Source: an uncultured Oscillospiraceae bacterium (lineage in GTDB: Bacteria; Bacillota; Clostridia; Oscillospirales; Ruminococcaceae). From it: 16,238 nucleotides of DNA. Location of the stretch: the NCBI GenBank assembly GCA_900555435.1, contig USLH01000045.1:1-16238 (forward strand), written 5' to 3'. Below are positions 13,265 through 16,238 of the stretch, in pieces. The translations under genes were made by a program, and so were the position numbers. Within the stretch, counting starts at the first letter, position 1. Every line of letters starts with the position of its first letter. The notes under the pieces were generated by a model that was not told where the DNA came from, did no database searches, and was given only the letters and a program-made list of their open reading frames with translations.

Positions 13265-16238
13265 TTCCGGGATCTCCTCCCGCTCCAGATTGTTCCGGTC
13301 AAAATGGAACCGCTTTTTTCCGCCGGCGGCGTCTCGATGGGAACCATCCGCTCCTGACCCGCCGCCTCCTCGATGGCTGCCCGGATCTTTAAAAGCTCAC
13401 CGGTCTCGTTTTCCCACCATTCCATGCTCCATAAGTGGTAGAGCCGCCAGCCCAGCTGCCGCAGCACGCTTTCCTGATTCATGTTCCGGTCTCTCGCCGT
13501 CTTGGCTTCCCGGTAATGCTCCCCATCGCAGAGGATCCCCAGCAGGTAGCTGTCCGGATTCTCCGGATCCACCACTGCTAAGTCGATCTTGAAGGCCGAG
13601 CAGCCCACGTCCGTCCGGACCTGGTAGCCCATCTGCCGGATCCGCCGGGCCACCAGCTCGGAAAAGCCCGCCTTTTTCGTCACAAGTGCGTCGATGGGAG
13701 AAGCCAACGCCTCTTTTCCCCTCTTGGCGAATTCCAAAAAGGCTTTGAGTCCGGCTACTCCTTCCGAACGGGTGCGGGACAGGTCAATCTGCTCCGGCCC
13801 GATCGTGGAATAGACCCGCATCTCCTTCCGGGCACGGGAAACGGCTACATTCAGCCGCCGCCAGCCCCCATCCCGGTTCAGCGGCCCGAAATTCAGAGCC
13901 ACCTTCCCCGTTTCGTCCGGGCCGTAGCCGATGGAAAAAAGGATCACGTCCCGCTCGTCGCCCTGTACGTTTTCCAGGTTCTTGACGAAGATCGGCTCCT
14001 CCGCCCCGGCATTCACTGCCTCCAGCTGAGGGTTTCGATCCAGCGCCTCTTCCAATAGGTCCTCGATCAGGTTCTGCTGGGGCGCACTGAAGGTGACCAC
14101 ACCGATGCTATCCTTGGAAAGCGCCGGATCCGCCAGCCGCCGCAGGATCTCCTCCACCACGGCTGCCGCTTCCGCCCGGTTCTGCTTCGTCCGTCCCCGG
14201 TCGTAGCAGCCCTTGACCCGGATCAGCGACACCTTGGATTCCAGATCGTTGGGCGACGGAAACGTATACAGCTTGTTATCATAGTACTGCATATTACTGA
14301 ATGCAATCAGGCTTTCGTGCCGGCTCCGATAGTGCCACAGCAAATGCTCCTCCGGCATGGAAATAGCAAGGCAGTCGTCCAGCACGCTTTCCAGATCCTC
14401 CTGGTCAAAATGCTCCGCATCCACCTGATTGGAAGCAAAGAAGCTGGTCGGCGGCAGCTGCTTCGGGTCGCCGACTACGACGACGCTGTTTCCCCTTGCA
14501 ATGGCTCCCACCGCCTCACAGGTAGGAAGCTGGGACGCCTCGTCAAAGACCACCAGGTCAAAGGGCGGGTACTGAGGATCGATGTACTGCGCCACCGAAA
14601 TGGGGCTCATGAGCATACAAGGGCAGAGCATCCGCAATAAATTCGGGATGCTGTCAAACAGCCGCCGGATGGAAAGCATCCGTCCGCCGCTTTTGATGGC
14701 TTTCTGCAAAATGCCGATTTCCGAAGAGGCAGCCGCATCCGCCGTAGGTGCCGGCACCCGTGCGGATAATTTTGCCGACAGCTCCGTCCGGGTCAGCTGC
14801 TCGAATTCCTTGCAGGTCCGCCGGAACTTCTGGATCTTTGCGTCGAACATGGCGCCGTGGAAGGAGGCGAGGGCCTCCTCTTTTTCGATGCTCCAGTCGG
14901 CGCAGGCGGCATACAGCCCCCGGCGGAAGGCGTCTTCCACCTCCTCCGGAGCAATCGCCCCGGACTGGCAGGCGCCGACCACCGCCGAAAGTCCAGCCTT
15001 CGCCGCCTTCTCCCGGACGGACACCCAGTTGCACCAGTCCCGCAGCCCGTCTAAGTGCCGGCTCCACCGCAGCTTCCGCTCGCTCATTTCTGCCAGATGG
15101 GCTTCTCCTTCAAAAGAAGCGCCGGTCCGTTCCGCCAGCTCCTGTTCGATTCTTTGAAGGAGCTGCCAGTCGTTTCTCAGGGCAGTCGTCCCGGCATCCT
15201 CACGAAACCGTCCCGGGTCGCCGCAGCGGCTTCCGCTGCTTCCGAGAGCCGATAATTGACGCTGCAGCTCGCAGGCGTCCGCAAAGGCTCCCCGGATCTT
15301 CTCCCAGTTGCCTTCCCCGTTCTTCCAGAGAGGCCCCAGCCTTTCCGCCCAGACCTTTCCCAGCTCCTTTACCTGCGCTTCGTTTTCCTGATAGATGCGA
15401 AGCTCCTCCAGAGTCCCGGGCACCTCCGCCCGAACGACCTGCTTCGGATCCTCCGCCAGCGCCCGCAGGCTCTTTAACACCTTCCCCTGACCGGAAATCC
15501 TCGGGAGGAACCAGCTTTTCGATGCTTCCTCCCAAAGGCTCCGGGCGGAGCTCTCGTCAAAAGACAGGATCCCCTGCCGATAGGTTTTCATCAGCTTCTC
15601 CCGGGCAGCGTCCCGCTTTTCTCCCGTAGCGCAAAGATCAGAAAGCTCCTCCCGCATTTCGGAAAGCCCCGGAACACAGGAAAGGCTCTCGGGGATATCC
15701 CCCCGCTCCTGCAAAAATCCTGCCAAAGCGACGGTTTTCTCCAAATATTCCCGGCTGCCGTCCTCCGTTAAAAGCCCTGCCGCCTTGGCAAAGGCTCCCA
15801 TTTCTTCGGAAAAACGGGAAAGCTCCCGTCCGTATTCGGAAAGCCGGCTAGTCACCCCGCTGCGCAGCCCGGGGCTGTACACGGAAACGGTCATTTCCCG
15901 CAGGGGATGCCCGCAGGCCCCGCCGCAGGCTGCGGCTGCCGCCGCCACTTCCCCTACCCGGTCTTCCCATTCCGTCAGCTTTTCCGGCGTCAGGTTTTCA
16001 AGGTCCTCCGGCAAAAAGCACACATCCGCAGGCGCACTTTTATAAGCCTCATACCGGGCGATGGCTTCATAAGCCGAAAACCCGAACGGCTGCTTCCGAT
16101 GCAGGGCGTTTACATAGCGGTTCAGCTCCGTCCGCTGTTCCTGAAGGCGCTCCGCCTGCTGCTCATAATCTTCCACCGGGCGGATCCGCCCGATCTCCAG
16201 CGCCTGCTGCAGCTGGGTCAGGACGTCCCGCTTTTTTG
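13150..16238 (-). CDS. DUF4011/DUF3320-type superfamily 1 helicase with REase-like nuclease domain; 5' end outside the window, 3' end frameshifted
   Basis: The frame is open to the window edge, so the N-terminus (DUF4011 and the Walker A motif in relatives) is not visible; the GTG at 16176 is internal. Counting from it: a long helical insert (1-500), Walker B 'LVVFDEASQ' (541-549), motif III 'GDPKQLPPT' (569-577), 'WHYRSRH' (614-620), 'NVQGDERD' (736-743) and 'NVAVSRAR' (776-783), all diagnostic of SF1 helicases of the Upf1/AAA_12 type. Residues 838-925 are a very-short-patch-repair-like nuclease domain (MTES_1575 type): 'GFSELVARRI', 'FKIDLAVVDP' with Asp865, 'ILCDGEHY', 'TARDRN', 'LGWRLYHLWS'. 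Many relatives have Glu where Leu882 stands, so activity is uncertain. After Lys954 the frame is lost: the last 54 residues are Arg/Trp/Ser-rich and unlike the family, and the true continuation (DUF3320) lies in the -1 frame. Likely role: nucleic-acid processing, possibly phage defence (inference). Confidence 0.85.
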   Translation of the reverse strand, partial: KKRDVLTQLQQALEIGRIRPVEDYEQQAERLQEQRTELNRYVNALHRKQPFGFSAYEAIARYEAYKSAPADVCFLPEDLENLTPEKLTEWEDRVGEVAAAAAACGGACGHPLREMTVSVYSPGLRSGVTSRLSEYGRELSRFSEEMGAFAKAAGLLTEDGSREYLEKTVALAGFLQERGDIPESLSCVPGLSEMREELSDLCATGEKRDAAREKLMKTYRQGILSFDESSARSLWEEASKSWFLPRISGQGKVLKSLRALAEDPKQVVRAEVPGTLEELRIYQENEAQVKELGKVWAERLGPLWKNGEGNWEKIRGAFADACELQRQLSALGSSGSRCGDPGRFREDAGTTALRNDWQLLQRIEQELAERTGASFEGEAHLAEMSERKLRWSRHLDGLRDWCNWVSVREKAAKAGLSAVVGACQSGAIAPEEVEDAFRRGLYAACADWSIEKEEALASFHGAMFDAKIQKFRRTCKEFEQLTRTELSAKLSARVPAPTADAAASSEIGILQKAIKSGGRMLSIRRLFDSIPNLLRMLCPCMLMSPISVAQYIDPQYPPFDLVVFDEASQLPTCEAVGAIARGNSVVVVGDPKQLPPTSFFASNQVDAEHFDQEDLESVLDDCLAISMPEEHLLWHYRSRHESLIAFSNMQYYDNKLYTFPSPNDLESKVSLIRVKGCYDRGRTKQNRAEAAAVVEEILRRLADPALSKDSIGVVTFSAPQQNLIEDLLEEALDRNPQLEAVNAGAEEPIFVKNLENVQGDERDVILFSIGYGPDETGKVALNFGPLNRDGGWRRLNVAVSRARKEMRVYSTIGPEQIDLSRTRSEGVAGLKAFLEFAKRGKEALASPIDALVTKKAGFSELVARRIRQMGYQVRTDVGCSAFKIDLAVVDPENPDSYLLGILCDGEHYREAKTARDRNMNQESVLRQLGWRLYHLWSMEWWENETGELLKIRAAIEEAAGQERMVPIETPPAEKSGSILTGTIWSGRRSRKWFRKPTGWPSWRAGRRRRRNSACRRTTKLFGGRWSRS
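13314..13319 (-). other. Frameshift site: run of six A in the helicase gene
   Basis: On the minus strand the run reads GCG GAA AAA AGC in the helicase frame. One more A (seven) would give GAA AAA AAG CGG and restore the frame that encodes DUF3320. The break is a one-base indel in a homopolymer: mutation, assembly error, or slippage. Confidence 0.8.

Noticed and set aside
13305..13325. A programmed -1 frameshift of the dnaX type
   Set aside because: The A6G run contains the letters of the slippery heptamer, but the zero frame is GAA AAA AGC, not A AAA AAG, and I see no convincing stimulatory stem-loop; left as a possibility only in the frameshift finding.
14748..15629. A 293-residue plus-strand frame opposite the helicase
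   Set aside because: Extreme Pro/Arg/Ser content is the typical mirror of a GC-rich coding strand; no start signal or domain.

Overview
The window is GC-rich, densely coded DNA with strong Shine-Dalgarno sites, several TTG starts, catabolite-repression-like operators and a lipoprotein-type efflux adaptor. This suggests a Gram-positive Bacillota, most likely a gut or anaerobic member of Clostridia. That placement is inferred from gene style only; there is no rRNA or tRNA gene in the window to anchor it.

Layout. (a) 1-1552, plus strand: the 3' part of a membrane-linked TPR-like protein, overlapping a fusion of an AroQ chorismate mutase to a GNAT acetyltransferase, closed by a two-way terminator. 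(b) 1592-3734, minus strand: a cytoplasmic family 35 beta-galactosidase followed by a decayed GNAT pseudogene. (c) 3735-3871: a compact divergent control region with two back-to-back, extended -10 promoters. (d) 3872-5251, plus: a TrkH/KtrB potassium channel subunit, ended by a two-way terminator. (e) 5321-6817, minus: two separately promoted single genes, a PHP-fold metal hydrolase and a TIM-barrel sugar isomerase/epimerase; the latter has a full-consensus cre operator lying on its -10 box. (f) 6939-12463, minus: a four-gene ABC exporter operon (lipoprotein adaptor, 946-residue FtsX-type permease, two different ATPases, the last carrying an AbrB-like tail). (g) 12695-16238, minus: the C-terminal part of a giant DUF4011/DUF3320-type superfamily 1 helicase with an embedded restriction-endonuclease-like domain, split by a one-base frameshift in a run of six A.

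How the genes work together. The galactosidase and the isomerase are probably parts of sugar use, and the cre-like sites support catabolite control. The ABC operon is self-contained: adaptor, permease and two ATPases would form one MacAB-like export or peptide-resistance complex. The helicase-nuclease is a separate unit that may act in DNA defence or repair; this is inference. I see no CRISPR array, insertion sequence, tRNA or rRNA. The most notable points are the mutase-acetyltransferase fusion, the AbrB-tailed ATPase, the homopolymer frameshift that separates the helicase from its DUF3320 domain, and the consensus cre site.
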